Positions 38,993 to 48,150 of a stretch of 64,000 nt of DNA are shown in pieces. This stretch comes from Symbiodinium natans (Eukaryota; Sar; Dinophyceae; Suessiales; Symbiodiniaceae). Under the pieces are notes generated by a model that made no database searches, was not told the DNA's origin, and worked only from the letters and a program-made list of their open reading frames with translations. Every line of letters begins with the position of its first letter. The first letter of the stretch is position 1. Both the position numbers and the translations under genes were made by a program. Where the stretch lies: the NCBI GenBank assembly GCA_905221605.1, contig CAJNDS010000779.1, forward strand, positions 1,527,001 to 1,591,000. The letters run 5' to 3'.

Positions 38993-40153
38993 ATGGCTTG
39001 TGAGCTGTGCCGGTCGAGGGCTGTTGCCTTTGCTGCCTTTGGTTTGCTCGCGTTGTCACTGTCAGGTGTCACTTGGAAGCGATCACAGAATGCATTGCAA
39101 CACGAACGGTTCCAAAGCCAACCACGCCCAGTATGCACGCGGAAGTTGGTGCTACACGTGGGTCTGCACAAAACGGGAACTACCTCCCTTCAAGTTTGGA
39201 TGGGCACTCACAGGAAATGGCTAGCTGCACGGCTTGGAGTTTTGGCCGCGAGAGAAGCCGCCCACTGTGTTGCGTGGAAGTTCAAAATGGGTGTTCCGGT
39301 TGCCTCTCGACCTGGGCGGGTGCAGACTCTTTGCTCACGGTACAGTGTCGAAGAGGCGTTTGACTTCTTGAGCGCAGCAATGGCAAATCTCCGCGCGCAC
39401 GTGATCATCTCTTCAGAGGTTTTCAGCTCTCTGGAACCAGACGAATGGAAATTGTTCTTGGGCTACCTTCACAACAAAACTGTGAACTTGCCATGCTTTG
39501 TGGTGTCACCGTTGGTTTTGTTGCGGGTACCTTCATCTTGGTCACATTCACAGTGGATAACGCAAAACAAGAAGCTTACTAACCCAAAGCCTAGCGCGGA
39601 CTGGCTAGCCGGTGAGGCGCCCGAAGCAGAGCTACATAGACTCAGGACTCTGGTAGATGTTTTCGGCAGATCAGCAGTAAATGTGGTATCTTACGAGTCG
39701 CTGGTGGGAGCAAATCACACTTTGCAGAGTTTCCTGATCTGCAACGCAACGCTTGGCAAGGTCGGCGAATCATGGTCGGAATGCCAAAGCTTGGTTGATT
39801 CAAAAGAGATGCTGAGGCTCAACATATCCCCCGCTCCAGAAGCATTGGACGTCGTGCGTTTAGCGAGGCACATGTTCAACATATACAGCGTGGCACCGGA
39901 GAGCTCGTGCAACTTTACCCTGAACTCCTTGAACTCGCAAGTTGGGCCAGTTGCCGCACAGATGCCGCGACGCTGCAATACACTGCATGAACGGTTTGCG
40001 AAGCTGGAGGACGCATTGTACAACTTGTCGGGCCTGGCCCGACCTCAACACGAACACCAATGGTGTGGTGTGAGCGAAACTCAGCTTCAGCCAGAGCACT
40101 GGAAGCTGATCCGAGGCCTCTTGCCAAAGTGCCTGAAGGCCCCTAGGGTTTAG
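38993..40153 (+). CDS. Sulfotransferase-like type II membrane protein, intronless
   Basis: 386 codons. Residues about 9-27 (AVAFAAFGLLALSLSGV) form a single signal anchor, as in Golgi sulfotransferases. Residues about 52-66, LVLHVGLHKTGTTSLQ, match the 5-prime-phosphosulfate loop that binds the sulfate donor PAPS (K-x-G-T-T/S-x-L-Q). A second segment with CFVVSPLVLLRVPSSWSHSQ is where the 3-prime-phosphate site (R...S) is expected. N-glycosylation sequons (NKT, NHT, NAT, NFT, NLS) fit a lumenal domain. It would transfer sulfate to carbohydrate or protein, substrate unknown. The ORF has no intron, unlike the exon blocks around it. The MITE at 38881-38990 ends at the base before CAATG, and the stop codon TAG is part of a TTTAGGG array that starts at 40144, so the original C-terminus may be lost. 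Confidence 0.78.
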   Translation: MACELCRSRAVAFAAFGLLALSLSGVTWKRSQNALQHERFQSQPRPVCTRKLVLHVGLHKTGTTSLQVWMGTHRKWLAARLGVLAAREAAHCVAWKFKMGVPVASRPGRVQTLCSRYSVEEAFDFLSAAMANLRAHVIISSEVFSSLEPDEWKLFLGYLHNKTVNLPCFVVSPLVLLRVPSSWSHSQWITQNKKLTNPKPSADWLAGEAPEAELHRLRTLVDVFGRSAVNVVSYESLVGANHTLQSFLICNATLGKVGESWSECQSLVDSKEMLRLNISPAPEALDVVRLARHMFNIYSVAPESSCNFTLNSLNSQVGPVAAQMPRRCNTLHERFAKLEDALYNLSGLARPQHEHQWCGVSETQLQPEHWKLIRGLLPKCLKAPRV

Positions 40154-40204
40154 GGTTTAGGGTTTAGGGTTTAGGGTTTAGGGTTTATGGTTTATGGTTT
40201 AGGG
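40144..40204 (+). repeat. TTTAGGG array supplying the sulfotransferase stop codon
   Basis: Eight TTTAGGG units, with two changed to TTTATGG. The first TAG in phase ends the ORF. Confidence 0.93.
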
Positions 40205-40417
40205 GGACTCGTTGCACCCGAAGTGGCGAGCCCTGCCCTCCCGTCATTTAAAAGAAGTAGGTTTCACTGCCAGCCGGCTTGCTGACGTCTGAAAGCTCAA
40301 ATTGCCCGGCAAGGGTGACTCCCGCTCCGGATAGAAGTGCTTGAGAGTGCAAAAGTTCAGCTTTGTTTTTTTTTTCTTTTGCCGTGCTGGCAACGCCGCT
40401 TTGCTCCTGTGTCTCAG

Positions 40418-40478
40418 GTGGAGGACTGGATCAACTACCACCTGGCCATCGGCATCGAGCATTTCACAGACACTCACC
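40418..40478 (+). CDS. Glycosyltransferase family 92-like exon 1
   Basis: A pyrimidine-rich stretch and GTCTCAG (ending 40417) precede a frame reading VEDWINYHLAIGIEHFTDTH. D/E-W-I-x-Y-H-L-x-x-G-I/V-E-H-F is the signature of the GT92/DUF23 family. A family-A hairpin starts at 40480, so the donor is within or just before that point. Such enzymes are Golgi transferases in animals and plants. The acceptor substrate is unknown. Confidence 0.5.
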
Positions 40479-40479
40479 T

Positions 40480-40624
40480 GCTAATTGCGCTTAAGAAGCC
40501 CGAACAAAAGTAGAAATACTACTTGAAGGGCAATATAGGGATTATTCTCTTCTATTCTTATGAAGGGTAATAATAGGGATTATTCTCTTCCATTCTTTTT
40601 GGGGTTCTTAAGCAAATGGTCGAG
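40480..40624. mobile_element. MITE-like hairpin element, family A, copy 2, at an exon edge
   Basis: Flanked by TCACCT at 40474-40479 and 40625-40630. The ends GCTAATTGCGCTTAAGAAGCCC and GGGGTTCTTAAGCAAATGG pair. The interior has a tandem duplication of GAAGGG(C/T)AATA(ATA)GGGATTATTCTCTTC. Confidence 0.72.
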
Positions 40625-40716
40625 TCACCTCTGGCAGAGGTGGTTTGGAGATCGAAAGCTAGCACAGCAGGGTGCCTGGCATGTCCGAACTGCGCAGCGT
40701 CGCCGGAGAAGGATCC

Positions 40717-40893
40717 CCTAAACCCTAAACCCTAAACCCTAAACCCTAAACCCTAAACCCTAAACCCTAAACCCTAAACCCTAAACCCTAAACCCTAAAC
40801 CCTAAACCCTAAACCCTAAACCCTAAACCCTAAACCCTAAACCCTAAACCCTAAACCCTGTCCGAGTGTGAGCCCTAAACCCTAAACCCCCAA
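40717..40893 (-). repeat. Long CCCTAAA array
   Basis: About twenty perfect CCCTAAA units, then a short unique interruption (TGTCCGAGTGTGAG) and two more units. Among the longest arrays in the window. Confidence 0.96.
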
Positions 40894-40947
40894 GGTGTAG
40901 TATAGGCTGTGCGCTGAGCGACTCGGGCTGGTTCCTTGGCTCCCAAG

Positions 40948-40972
40948 GTATTCGACACCGATGGGCCACGAG
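40948..40972 (+). CDS. Possible small GT92-like exon 2
   Basis: After CTCCCAAG (ending 40947) the frame reads VFDTDGPR. In GT92 proteins the H-F motif is followed by a Y-D-N/D-x-S segment, which this could represent. It is very short, so it depends on its neighbours. Confidence 0.25.
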
Positions 40973-41034
40973 TCTGCAAGCATCCGGGCCCTCACCCTAA
41001 CCCGGCGAGTGAGCGTCGAAACTGCCGCGTTTTG

Positions 41035-41140
41035 GGGTTTAGGGCGTTTAGGGTTTAGGGTTAGGGTTTAGGGTTTGGGGTTTGGGGTATAGGGTTTAGG
41101 GTTTAGGGTTAGGGTATTCAGGGTTTCGGTTTCGTTTTTG
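41035..41140 (+). repeat. TTTAGGG/TTTGGGG mixed array
   Basis: Irregular units, including GGGTTA and TTTGGGG forms. Confidence 0.85.
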
Positions 41141-41202
41141 GAGACCTCAACAGAGGCCATCGTACAGAGGGACTTGAGAAGAGCGCGGAGTTGAAACTGC
41201 AG

Positions 41203-41275
41203 GTCCTACGAGCCCTACCTCCAGCCCTTTGTGGATCGGGGGTTCGTCTCATACCACCCGCGCTTTCCTTGGGAA
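41203..41275 (+). CDS. Glycosyltransferase family 92-like exon 3
   Basis: After CTGCAG (ending 41202) the frame reads SYEPYLQPFVDRGFVSYHP and RFPWEA. It fits the family pattern S-x-D-x-x-x-x-x-L-x-P-F/Y-V/I-x-x-G-x-V that follows the Y-D motif. Donor not located. Confidence 0.45.
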
Positions 41276-41920
41276 GCTTGTCTTGAATATTCCCGACCCT
41301 CCTTGCTCTGGCTATTGTCTTTGTGGGATGATCAGTGCCCCAAAACTCTATTTAGTATGTTTTCTGGGCACCTAGTATTCCATGATGGTGCCCTAAACCC
41401 TGAACCCTAAACCCTAAACCCTAGGGGGGGGTCTCAAGCCATTTTGTTCTTGATGAGATCAGCTACACCAAGCGAAGGCTTGGACTCGAAGTGAGGATGA
41501 TAAAAACCCCCGGTATTGAAAAGTCAAGAGAAGCGCCCCGAGATGATCAGATGTGCGTTTTGCTCGATAACACGATAAGAGTAAAAAATAACGATAACGT
41601 TTCAGAATAATGCTACAATTAGAGAAAACGATAAGAGTAAAAAAGAGCGATGACATAACTCAGGGATATCTTCCAGCAACTTCGACTTAGTCGAAGTTGC
41701 TGGCATGCGATTGCAAGGGCGGAGTTAGGATTTAGGGTTTAGGGTTTAGGGTCCAAAATACTCAGCCCAGATGTCAGAAAAAGCCCCAACAGCAACAGCC
41801 AGATCCGAGAACGACAAGTGCAGAGGGGCAAAGCGCTTAGGGTTTAGGGTTTAGGGTTTAGGGTCCTGACCAAGTTGCAAGTCCCGGGTAGAGGCCTTGT
41901 CAGTTCGAGGCATGGCATCA

Positions 41921-42026
41921 TCCACGATTTGCTTAAGAACCCCCAAAAAGCAAACGAGCAGAATCCCTGTACCGCCCTTAGAAGGAACAATCTCTTTGGG
42001 GGAGGGGTTCTTAGAGAACGTAGTAG
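41921..42026. mobile_element. MITE-like hairpin element, family A, copy 3
   Basis: Left ATTTGCTTAAGAACCCCCAA and right GGGGAGGGGTTCTTAGAGAACGTAGTAG pair. The interior is divergent. Confidence 0.6.
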
Positions 42027-42033
42027 AAATAAA

Positions 42034-42232
42034 ACAACCCTAAACCCTAAACCCTAAACCTAACCTAAACCCTAAACCCTAAACCCTAAACCCTAAACCC
42101 TAAACCCTAAACCCTAAGCCCTAAGCCCTAAGCCCTAAGCCCTAAGCCCTAAGCCCTAAACCCTAAACCCTAAACCCTAAACCCTAAACCCTAAACCCTA
42201 AACCCTAAACCCTAAACCCAACCCTAAACCCT
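42034..42232 (-). repeat. CCCTAAA array with a homogenised CCCTAAG block
   Basis: CCCTAAA units, then seven consecutive CCCTAAG units (about 42111-42156), then CCCTAAA again. The variant block marks local unit duplication. Confidence 0.95.
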
Positions 42233-42346
42233 AAGGTTGGCGTTTTGTGGGTTCAGGGCATTGGGCGGGTGCTCTGAAGAAACAGCCCCCCAATTAAACC
42301 CAGAGCTTGGAAATTTTTCGGTTGAGGAGCTGAGTTTCGGGTTTCG

Positions 42347-42412
42347 TTTAGGGTTTAGGGTTTAGGGTTTAGGGTTTAGGGTTTAGGGTTTAGGGTTTAG
42401 GGTTTAGGGGCC
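42347..42412 (+). repeat. TTTAGGG array
   Basis: Nine near-perfect units. Confidence 0.95.
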
Positions 42413-42559
42413 CGCTGTAGGAGATGTCGTCGAAGCTTGGCTTGGCTGCTACGCAAGCCACACCACAGAACGAGCGACGTGCCGTGGCTAGGATCTGAGG
42501 TTCAGAAATTCAGGGGGTACTCTTAGCAGTAGAGTAGGTAGCCTTAACCTTTTTGGGGT

Positions 42560-42613
42560 GGGTTTAGGGTTTAGGGTTTAGGGTTTAGGGTTTAGGGTTT
42601 AGGGTTTAGGGTT
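42560..42613 (+). repeat. TTTAGGG array
   Basis: Seven to eight units. Followed by ATCCCAAAGGTTAACC, which partly pairs with GTAGCCTTAACCTTTTTGGGGT just upstream, so the array lies in the loop of a hairpin (about 42538-42635). Confidence 0.85.
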
Positions 42614-43112
42614 AAATCCCAAAGGTTAACCTTTAATTCCCCCAGGTTACTGGACAACTAAGTCCTTGGAAGCAGGCTTATAAGAAGGGTAGCATGGTTC
42701 TAACCTTTGTTTGGGTACGTATAGCCAACTTCTAGGTACCCGTGAACCTGCAAGTAGGGTCTGGGGCTGCCGCGGTGTCCCAGAAATTCACCCTTCAGCA
42801 TGCCGGTTCCGTGCAGCGCAGAGTGGCTCCCCACACAAAAGCCAACGTCTCCGAAAGGCCCGATGCTACTGGAGCCGCATGCAATCGAGCGGCCTAGCTA
42901 TCATCTGGGATTCTCCGCTGCCCAGGGTTGAAGGAGTTTGGCTGAGGCGAGCAGAAAGAAGTTGGCCAGCGTTTCTGAGGGACCACACTTTTCAAGGGTT
43001 CCGCAGACGGTTGAGCCCGGGACGTGTGGTAGTTCTGGCTGCGTAGTTTACGGCCGTTTAGGGTACACGTGGTCAAGACAGTTACGATGACTGTGACTAC
43101 CTGGAACTTCTG

Positions 43113-43157
43113 AATAGCAGCAGCAGCAGCAGCGGCAGCAGCAGCGGCAGCAGCAGA
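43113..43157 (+). repeat. CAG/CGG trinucleotide repeat
   Basis: AGCAGCAGCAGCAGCGGCAG-type repeat. Open on both strands, giving poly-Ala on the minus strand. Confidence 0.9.
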
Positions 43158-44240
43158 GAAGCTACTAGTAGCTACCACCCCACCTCCCTCCCAGGAAAAA
43201 GGAAAAGAAAGACAAACACATAAGTTGTTGGACCTTGGAGTTACTGTGAGTTGCCATGAGTTGCCACACGCATCCAGATCCAAGATCTCAGAATGACGGC
43301 CCCCTGCCCCCAGGGTTTCGGGTTTGTTGGGTTTAAGTTTAGGATGCCTTTCAAGCTTTTGTCCGAGGCTCTGCGTGTGGGAGAATCGTCAGGTCTCCGA
43401 CTGGGTCGTGGTTATACATAACATGGACGCCGGACTGAAATGGGGCTTGACAGCGTTTTAGGATTTGTGGTGTTTCCTGGCAGCCTGCAAGTCCAGCTAT
43501 TTAACAGGCTTTGTGGTATTTGCAAAATCTTGTAGGATGCAACCTCCATAGGCCCAACCCGATGATGGGTGCGGATGCGAGTCTGCGATGTTTTTGACAC
43601 GGGGAGGGCCTCATGTTTTTGAGACAAAGAAGGGCCTCAAGAGTCTGTGGAGGGTCGGGAGGTTTTGTTCAGGCCTCGGGGATTTGACGGCAACGCGCAG
43701 CTCAGGAAGAGTACCTGCACTCGCCGATACTGGGCAAGAAGCTCCCAGTACATTGTCTGAGCTGGCGGTTGCAGTGAAGCATCATCGACCTTGGCTACAG
43801 AACCCACCCAAAGCCTTGTGACTTGCAACCTTGAACCTGACAAAGCCTTATCGGGTTTGCCATGACGTTGAATTTGAAGTCGCAGTCCCTATTTGTAGGA
43901 GGTTGTCGTTCATGCCGAGTCGGGTTGACTATGGTTTCGGACAGTTCGGCTCGTTTCGGGGCACATCTCCGACCACCCTGGCTGTTTTTGTCTGGAGTCT
44001 CCCGACCGCGGTCGGCGTGAGTTGCGAGGCCTGAAACCCTGAAAGCCTAGCTCACGCTTCTGAGACGCACCCAAACCCCAAATCTCTCCATCGTACCTCG
44101 CTAGGGTACCGCATGGGTGTTGCAGGATTCCTAGCGGGCTCAAAGCAGTGCATGGAGGTAGCTCCCCTCAACCCGAAACCCTGAAATAGCCTAATGAACC
44201 CCTAAGCCCCAAAAGTGCGCCACCCCCAGCCCCTAAGCAG

Positions 44241-44298
44241 GCCGTGAAGCTTCCCGAGCTGATCAAGACCTGGGCAGCGGAAGTTGCTGGGCCTGTGA
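44241..44298 (+). CDS. Exon-like block, unrecognised
   Basis: After CTAAGCAG (ending 44240) the frame reads AVKLPELIKTWAAEVAGPVR and ends near GTGAGG. Clean edges, GC3-rich. It could join the blocks at 44773 and 45034. Confidence 0.45.
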
Positions 44299-44523
44299 GG
44301 GTGCTAAACTCTAAGGGCTTTTGGGGTTTAGGGTTTAGGGTTTAAAGGGGTGAAATTAAGTCCGGATGCAAAAGGGTTTGGGGTTTAGAGGTTTGGGGGA
44401 ATCTCGGGTTTTTTGCCGTGTGTGGCAGTTGGGTGGTCAAACTTGGCAAATATCCGACCGAGGTGAACCGCGAGTGAAGGCCAAGAACCCAACTGTTCGG
44501 AAATGGCTCGCCCTTAGAGTCAT

Positions 44524-44632
44524 GGGAGCCCAGTGGTAGCCTTTACCCTTGTTTTGGGTTCTGGGTTCCCTCAGCAAGTAGCCAACCAAAAAAGGCGGGG
44601 TACCCTAATATGAATATGGTTCCTGGGCCACG
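44524..44632. mobile_element. MITE-like hairpin element, family D, copy 4
   Basis: GGGAGCCCAGTGGTAGCC at the left and GGTTCCTGGGCCACGA at the right. The interior AGTAGCCAACCAAAAAAGG matches copy 1. Confidence 0.65.
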
Positions 44633-44772
44633 AAATTCAAGTTTGTTGCAGGGGTTAAGGGTTGCGAAATAACTGGTTATGTGGGTTGGGGATGCTTTCG
44701 GGGGGAGGGGGGACAAGGAATCCCTGGGTGCGAAGAGAACCCTAAAGCCTGAACCCTGAACCCTAAACCCTT

Positions 44773-44845
44773 TGGATCTATGAACTGTCTCTGTACATCT
44801 ACCGCCTAGCCCTCAGCAATACGCCCCGGCGCTTCACTTCCCCAA
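44773..44845 (+). CDS. Exon-like block, unrecognised
   Basis: The frame reads WIYELSLYIYRLALSNTPRR and FTSP. An aromatic-rich helix. A CCCTAAA tract lies just before, and a family-C hairpin starts about 20 bp after. Confidence 0.4.
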
Positions 44846-44863
44846 AACCCAAATCTACTACGT

Positions 44864-44960
44864 ATAGGGGTTGCAAATAATTACTAACAGCATTCCTTTA
44901 GGGTCCCTGTGTATTTTATACTATAATAACCCCCCCAAAACCCTATTCGAACTTAGTCCT
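44864..44960 (+). mobile_element. MITE-like element, family C, copy 5
   Basis: Starts TAGGGGTTGCAAATAATTACT and contains ATAACCCCCCCAAAACCCTA. The right end AACTTAGTCCT is degenerate. Confidence 0.55.
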
Positions 44961-45033
44961 AAAACCTAAACCCTGAACCTTGAAGAACCCCACCCCTTAA
45001 AAGCCCTAGGCCCACAGGCCCAAACGAAAAAAA

Positions 45034-45081
45034 AAACATCTGGGACGAGGTTCCCATGGTGGCCATCTTCGAGATCTTTCA
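45034..45081 (+). CDS. Exon-like block, unrecognised
   Basis: The frame reads NIWDEVPMVAIFEIFQ, ending at CAG|GTTCCG. Hydrophobic and acidic. Followed by TTTAGGG repeats from about 45098. Confidence 0.4.
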
Positions 45082-45097
45082 GGTTCCGCAGGGTGCA

Positions 45098-45200
45098 GGG
45101 ATTAGGGTTTAGGGTTTAGGGTTTAGGGATTTGGGTTTAGGGATCAGGGTCTAATTAGCCTAGGGATCAGGGTTTAGGGTTTAGGGATTAGGGTTTTTAG
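45098..45200 (+). repeat. TTTAGGG/TTAGGGATTAGGG array
   Basis: Degenerate units with intervening GGGATCAGGGTCT. Confidence 0.85.
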
Positions 45201-45308
45201 GATGTCAAGGGAAGAGAGCCTTGGAGAATTGAGGCGCTATAAAGGTAAGGTTTCCTCTTCAGGCAGGGGGGTCGATGTGTGTGTGGCTTCATATATCTGT
45301 ATATATAT

Positions 45309-45310
45309 AT

Positions 45311-45369
<59 letters not shown>

Positions 45370-45370
45370 T
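45309..45370 (+). repeat. TTTA tetranucleotide repeat
   Basis: About fifteen TTTA units, followed by AT repeats to about 45440. Confidence 0.95.
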
Positions 45371-45692
45371 ATACACATATATATTGCATACATATGTATA
45401 TATATATACTTATATATTTATATTATATATATATAGTTTATATTTATATTTGAATAATGACCGTTATTCTCAGTATTAGTGCTCTTATTATTATTACTGT
45501 TTACTATTATTATTTTTTTATCATTATTAGTCTGATTATGATTAGTATTATTGAAAAAGATATTCATTCATATGATGTGCACGGTTCGGCGAACGCGGAA
45601 GGAGCCCATGGGCGGTGCCGGCAGAGATGGAGGCTTGGATGCACCCGAACTCGCATTTTCGGCATTTTCTCGCACCCTAGAACCCGAACCGG

Positions 45693-45745
45693 GGGTTTAG
45701 GGTTTAGGGTTTAGGGTTTAGGGTTAGGGTTTAGGGTTTAGGGTT
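45693..45745 (+). repeat. TTTAGGG array abutting the spliced-leader relic
   Basis: Seven units ending at the base before the spliced-leader match. Confidence 0.93.
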
Positions 45746-45763
45746 TAGCCATTTTGGCTCAAG
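45746..45763 (+). other. Relic of the dinoflagellate spliced leader (DinoSL)
   Basis: TAGCCATTTTGGCTCAAG matches the last 18 bases of the 22-base dinoflagellate spliced leader (CCGTAGCCATTTTGGCTCAAG family) without mismatch. The first bases are replaced by the TTTAGGG array. A genomic spliced leader in front of an intronless ORF is the known mark of a trans-spliced mRNA copied back into the genome. Confidence 0.88.
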
Positions 45764-45834
45764 GCCACTCTGGTTACGAGGCCCTACTGGGCAGCCCCGT
45801 GTACAGTCGATTTTGGTCACTAGGTTGATGTGCG

Positions 45835-46467
45835 ATGGAGAATCCTGAGATGCGAAAACTCACCTCGTGCGTGGGGTATGCGAAGAGGATGGCGGCCAGG
45901 ATGCAGTTCAACGCTGTGAAGGATCAGCTTAACATGGTTCTGGTTGCGCTAGCTGGTGAACCTCGTGCAAAGGTGAATGTGCCAAATCGTCCCGGCAGCA
46001 GGTGCAATGTCTCCAATCAGTCGGTTCAGACGGAAGCAAATATCATTACAGAAAAAGAGTACACTGCTCTGATGAGGGCTGTCGTGGAGAAAGCCGAGCA
46101 GTGCCAGGAGAAGGCGCAGTCTTTGATACGTCGGCAAGACGCTGTCATTGTACAGCTGCACTCAGAGGTTCGCTTGTTACGTCTGCAGTCGGAAGTGCAG
46201 GAGTTACAGTCCTCAGCAACCACATGTCAAACTGATGTGCCAGACCTGCTACTACGGCCCGGGGTTGCATCGTCATCAACACCACAGAGCCTTGAAGGGG
46301 CGATACAGTCACATCGCTACCAGTCAACACCGACCCTCGTTGAACAATACAGGACAGACAGGCTGGCTCAGAAAAGGCAGAAACGTGAAGAACGCCACCG
46401 CTTGCGTGCGCAGTCGCATCAGGAGTTACACATACACGGTGGAGACGAAGACAAAGTCAAAGCATGA
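45835..46467 (+). CDS. Retroposed gene: coiled-coil protein of unknown function
   Basis: 210 codons from ATG 45835, 71 bp after the spliced-leader relic, which would be its 5-prime UTR. The protein has an N-terminal basic region (residues 1-60), a likely coiled coil at about 68-128 (EKAEQCQEKAQSLIRRQDAV, then LHSEVRLLRLQSEVQELQSS), a low-complexity Ser/Thr/Pro stretch and a very basic stretch (QKRQKREERHRLRAQ) near residue 180. No family recognised. No poly-A tail is visible after the stop. Intronless and open, so either young or maintained. Confidence 0.65.
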   Translation: MENPEMRKLTSCVGYAKRMAARMQFNAVKDQLNMVLVALAGEPRAKVNVPNRPGSRCNVSNQSVQTEANIITEKEYTALMRAVVEKAEQCQEKAQSLIRRQDAVIVQLHSEVRLLRLQSEVQELQSSATTCQTDVPDLLLRPGVASSSTPQSLEGAIQSHRYQSTPTLVEQYRTDRLAQKRQKREERHRLRAQSHQELHIHGGDEDKVKA

Positions 46468-46610
46468 TGTGATGGATTCTGATTCGCTCTAGGATGTCGT
46501 TCAGATTTGTGTACCTGCCAAAGTTTCCAGACAGGGGTGCAATTGTCATGCCTGTTTCCCAGCTGATAGTGCAGAGCCTGGGTTCAAGGGTTTAGGGTTT
46601 AGTTTAGGGC

Positions 46611-46710
46611 TGGGATGTTCCCCCTTAGACTATCAGTCCTTAATAGGGATTATAGTACCCCTGTATGCTAATCCCAATTAAGGACTCTTACTATAAGGGG
46701 AACATTCCAA
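46611..46710. mobile_element. MITE-like hairpin element, family B, copy 2
   Basis: Left TGGGATGTTCCCCCTTAGAC and right TATAAGGGGAACATTCCAA pair, with TCAGTCCTTAATAGGGATTAT against AATCCCAATTAAGGACTC inside. Confidence 0.78.
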
Positions 46711-47459
46711 CCCCAAACCCTAAACGGCTATCAGTCAGCAACCCAGCATAGCGGATTCCAATGATTCAATATTTGCGGCTGGAGCACCCCCACCCCCCAA
46801 GGAGTTCGCATAGAACCCCCCCCCCCCCCACCCCCGCGCCGCGATAGCAAACACGCCAAGTTTCTCTTTTAGGGGGACACGAGGGTGGATGATTGCAACC
46901 CCTCAAGCCTCCCTCGGTCAGGCTCCACGATTTTTAGCCGATGGACGCACAAGCGTGGTCTCGAATTCAGCGAGGCTTTCCTTCTTCGCTGGATTTCACT
47001 GAGTTTCAAGGGCCGGTTTTATGGCTGCTTTCGAGTGTTCCACGTGTGTTTGCAGTTTTTCATCTTGAATCACGTGGTTTTTGTGAGGTGTAGTGGGCGG
47101 CGACAGCAGACCGGAAGCAAAGGGTGTCAACCCTCAACCCTAAACCCTAAACCCTTGTCACTCTGCAATTTCCCCCGTGGATCTGGGCTCGACAGGCGGC
47201 AACAACAAACATGTGCACGGTTTAGGTTTAGGGTTTAGGGTGCAGATATGGTCGGTTCTCTAAATGGTGGCCCCTGAAAAGTGGCAGCCCTAAATCCTAA
47301 ACCCGAAACCCTAAACCCGAAACCCTAAACCCTAAACCCCTAACCCATATAGTGTGGCGCCAGGATCCAGGCCACAAAGGTGCGGAGGACCCGATGGGAC
47401 GGTGGAGGTCGCATGCGCGACGAGAGCTTAGGGAAGAGAGCCCTACCTCTAAGACCAGG

Positions 47460-47895
47460 CAAGACTATTTCCGGACTATTATCTTATCTTGGTTTCGAGG
47501 TTATTTTCTAGGTCTTATCTTATTCAGGATAAGCTCAAGAATAGTCTATTTCGAAAATAAGATATAGTCTATTTTAATAAATAGACAAGTCTAGGAAAAC
47601 AGTTTGTTTCATAACGAAACTTGCACAAAACTCGCGCTAAACTTGCACAAAACTTGCACTAAACACTCAACTTGCACAAAACTTGCACGAAACTTGCACA
47701 ACAAATCGTCTTTTTTGGTAGCACATATACCCCATTTGCAAAATAGTCTCTTTTTTTCGGAGTCTATTCCTAAAATAAGCCATTTTCAAGTCTATTTAAA
47801 CAGACTATGGCTTAAGATATAGTTTATCCTATTCTAAGTAATAGTTTGTTTTCCAAGGTCTGGTAAATAGTTAGGAAATAGACTAACCGAGGTAA
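47460..47895. repeat. AT-rich island with ATAGTCTATT motifs and an AACTTGCAC tandem repeat
   Basis: Composition changes sharply here to about two-thirds A+T. ATAGTCTATT-like words occur repeatedly in both orientations (for example near 47540, 47568, 47741, 47761, 47798). At 47618-47700 AAACTTGCACAA-type units of 11-12 bases repeat seven to eight times. AAGACCAGGCAA at the left edge and AAGGTCTGGTAA at the right edge are partly complementary, so it may be one inserted element. No protein recognised. Confidence 0.6.
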
Positions 47896-48083
47896 CGCCC
47901 GTAGCACAGGAGCCGTTTAGGGTTTAGGGTTTAGGGTTTAGGGAAAGGGCTATCAGCACAATCCCATATCATCCCTGCATAATGTAAATAAGTAATAAGT
48001 TTATACTACTTAAAGGCCCGTTCAGATTCTTGTAGTCCCGGTATGAACGAATCTACGACCCAAAACTCAACAGGCTCCCTATT

Positions 48084-48150
48084 CTACAGTTTGCTTAAGA
48101 ACCCACCCAAAACATGTTCTTCCTCATAAGAGTAGTATAGGGATGCTTTT
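48084..48150. mobile_element. MITE-like element, family A, truncated copy
   Basis: CTACAGTTTGCTTAAGAACCC at the left and an interior AGTAGTATAGGGAT. The right inverted end is missing. Confidence 0.5.

Larger units (their letters stand above)
41276..44240. other. Repeat-rich spacer
   Basis: Holds a family-A hairpin (41921-42026), arrays at 42034-42232, 42347-42412 and 42560-42613, an inverted repeat CAGCAACTTCGACTTAGTCGAAGTTGCTG at about 41674-41702, and a CAG/CGG trinucleotide run (43113-43157). Open frames at 42711-43046 and 43588-44034 (77-111 codons) show no motif and I do not call them. Confidence 0.5.

Noticed and set aside
40717-40893. Regular repeats as a CRISPR array or true chromosome end
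   Set aside because: Units are contiguous with no spacers, and unique sequence continues on both sides.
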